Source: Verrucomicrobiaceae bacterium (GTDB lineage Bacteria > Verrucomicrobiota > Verrucomicrobiia > Verrucomicrobiales > Verrucomicrobiaceae). From it: a stretch of DNA of 64,000 nt. The notes under the pieces were generated by a model. That model did not search any database and had not been told where the DNA came from. It saw only the letters and a program-made list of their open reading frames with translations. The stretch is from NCBI GenBank assembly GCA_019694165.1, contig JAIBCL010000028.1, positions 1 through 64,000 on the forward strand, in the 5' to 3' direction. Numbering within the stretch: position 1 is the stretch's first letter; each line of letters opens with the position of its first letter. Below are positions 62,925 through 64,000 of the stretch, piece after piece. The translations under genes were made by a program, and so were the position numbers.

Positions 62925-63282
62925 TGCACGCCCGGACGAATTTCGCCGGCACCCTGCTTTTTTAGCTCCATGGCCGCCTGCATGGCGAGAAAAATCATCG
63001 AACTTTTCAATTCGATCACACGCCCCGCGGTCCGGGTGCAAATGCGAAACTGCACGATGAGAAAAAGCCATTTTCGGAAAAAGGTCGGTGAGAATAACAG
63101 GCTCGAAAATTTTGTCACCAAGAAGTTTGCTTCACACGGAGGTCGCGCAGTGCCTCAGCCTCCCGCGCGATTGTTCTTTCTTCAAACGTCCCCGCATCCG
63201 TAGTCAACCCGACGCGACGATCTCCGCCAAGGCCGGATTTCAATCTCGACACGCGGGCGTCGTTCGTGATAAGAATTGCGGC
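62925..63282. promoter_or_regulatory. Divergent promoter region between the TPR operon and exbD
   Basis: 358 bases with no gene. It must hold promoters for both directions. TCGGTGAGAATAA at 63085-63097 on the plus strand carries the CGGTGAGA core seen upstream of the kinase and surface-protein genes. No clear sigma-70 boxes were found. Confidence 0.4.
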
Positions 63283-63720
63283 ATGAAAATGATCCCACCT
63301 GGTGAAGGCCCTCAATTGAGTTTCCAAATCGCGCCGATGATCGATGTGGTTTTTGTCATCATGCTGTTTTTCATGGTGATGGCGGGCGTGATGAAAACCG
63401 AGGCGACGCTGCCGGCCCGACTCCCTGGGACATTCTCTGACGCACATGTAAAGTCGCCCGATCTCGATGTCTTGGTCGGAGTCTGTGAGGACGGGACCAT
63501 CACCCTTAATGACGAAATATTCGACAGCCCCTCAAGCAAGGCTCTGCCCGCCTTCACCGCTACGTTGCAACGCCTGAAAACTGCCGCCGATCTTCAGCAT
63601 GACCAAGTGCTGGTCTCCATTCAGGCGGAGCCCGATGCGCGCTACGAGCGGATCGTCGATGTCCTCGACGGGCTGGCGAAGTCTGGCATCACCAACGTTA
63701 CCTTCGCCACCGTTGAGTGA
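63283..63720 (+). CDS. ExbD/TolR family protein (third, divergent)
   Basis: 145 aa from the ATG at 63283; a 65-residue upstream extension of the frame is not homologous. FQIAPMIDVVFVIMLFFMVMAG is identical to the ExbD at 57035 over the transmembrane part. The periplasmic domain also follows it closely (DGTITLNDEIFD; YERIVDVLDGLAKSGITNVTFA). It is a paralogue transcribed away from the main operon, perhaps an alternative channel subunit. Confidence 0.92.
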   Translation: MKMIPPGEGPQLSFQIAPMIDVVFVIMLFFMVMAGVMKTEATLPARLPGTFSDAHVKSPDLDVLVGVCEDGTITLNDEIFDSPSSKALPAFTATLQRLKTAADLQHDQVLVSIQAEPDARYERIVDVLDGLAKSGITNVTFATVE

Positions 63721-63871
63721 ACCCTCGCGCGGTTCCTCGCATGACGAGTGCCATCCGGACGGATCGCGCCACTCGTCGCGCCACACACCATTGACCTCAA
63801 TATTGTCTCGACAACCGGCACCCAAATTGGGCAGAATCCGCCGATCAACCAGGACGCCCCTCGAATTTCGC

Positions 63872-64000
63872 ATGAACTCCAACCCAAATCGTTTCCTGTC
63901 CCGCATGGCCGCTGTCCGACGTGGCATCTTGCTCGCCGCCCTTTGTTGCCTGGCCGGTGCCGCCTTCACCAGCGTGCGTGCCGACATCAACTCCATCAAC
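63872..64000 (+). CDS. Start of an exported protein (cut by window end)
   Basis: An ATG at 63872 opens a frame of 43 codons that runs off the window. It encodes a signal peptide: basic RFLSRMAAVRRG, then a hydrophobic LLAALCCLAGAAF, cut near VRA-D. The mature part is not visible. It is on the same strand as the exbD gene, 151 nt downstream, and might be a partner of it. Confidence 0.6.
   Translation, partial: MNSNPNRFLSRMAAVRRGILLAALCCLAGAAFTSVRADINSIN

Noticed and set aside
1..64000. rRNA, tRNA or riboswitch genes
   Set aside because: No cloverleaf-like or rRNA-conserved sequence was recognised in any intergenic gap; a covariance-model search would be needed to exclude small RNAs.

Overview
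The window reads as chromosomal, GC-rich DNA from a Verrucomicrobiota bacterium, probably of the Verrucomicrobiales (Prosthecobacter- or Verrucomicrobium-like). The evidence is the gene content: very large exported proteins with GloVer, choice-of-anchor D/Q and NxxGxxAF repeats; a recurring C-terminal segment of the type Y..(V/E).STDL..W; an ECF sigma factor paired with a Ser/Thr kinase-WD40 protein; a major-royal-jelly-type protein; a Uma2 protein; and an ExbB/ExbD/TPR operon. Placement is inferred from protein style; there is no rRNA or tRNA gene in the window.

Layout. 0-2 kb: purple-acid-phosphatase-like phosphoesterase, apparently without its N-terminus. 2.2-14 kb, minus strand: two giant surface proteins, a 1171-aa kinase-WD40 protein and an ECF sigma factor. 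A CCGGTGAGA motif precedes the first three of these. 14.3-24.7 kb: housekeeping and mixed genes (DUF4175-like membrane coiled coil, mutL, A-type Fe-S carrier, yidB-like, amidohydrolase, GH3/nagZ-like, zinc-ribbon protein, lactonase). 24.7-28.2 kb: a tightly overlapping lipid-transport operon, mlaE-F-D-C-A. 28.3-30.6 kb: a divergent glucosamine-6-phosphate deaminase-like enzyme and a heparan-glucosaminide-acetyltransferase-like membrane protein. 32-36 kb: an aldehyde/alcohol dehydrogenase pair with a Uma2 gene between them, then an NlpC/P60 protein. 36-44 kb: exported choice-of-anchor D protein, orphan parA, sulfocyanin-like copper protein and a 1601-aa metalloprotease. 44.2-45.3 kb: a gene-free island of nested repeats. 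45.3-48.1 kb: a bacterial NLR-like protein (effector-like N-terminus, NB-ARC, seven near-identical TPRs). 48.3-56.6 kb: royal-jelly-type protein, a type IV pilus/type II secretion assembly set (pseudopilin, PilC/GspF, two tandem PilB/GspE ATPases) and a patatin-like lipoprotein. 57-63.7 kb: an ExbB/ExbD proton-channel operon headed by two exported TPR proteins, with a third ExbD gene divergent from it.

Most notable finds: (1) a non-autonomous transposable element of exactly 153 bp, present three times (30667, 45166, 56645), with 17-bp terminal inverted repeats and 9-bp target duplications; (2) the NLR-like STAND protein, which sits directly against one of these copies and a repeat island; (3) the shared CCGGTGAGA motif around the sigma factor/kinase/surface-protein cluster. 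No CRISPR array, rRNA, tRNA, phage or plasmid replication region was seen.
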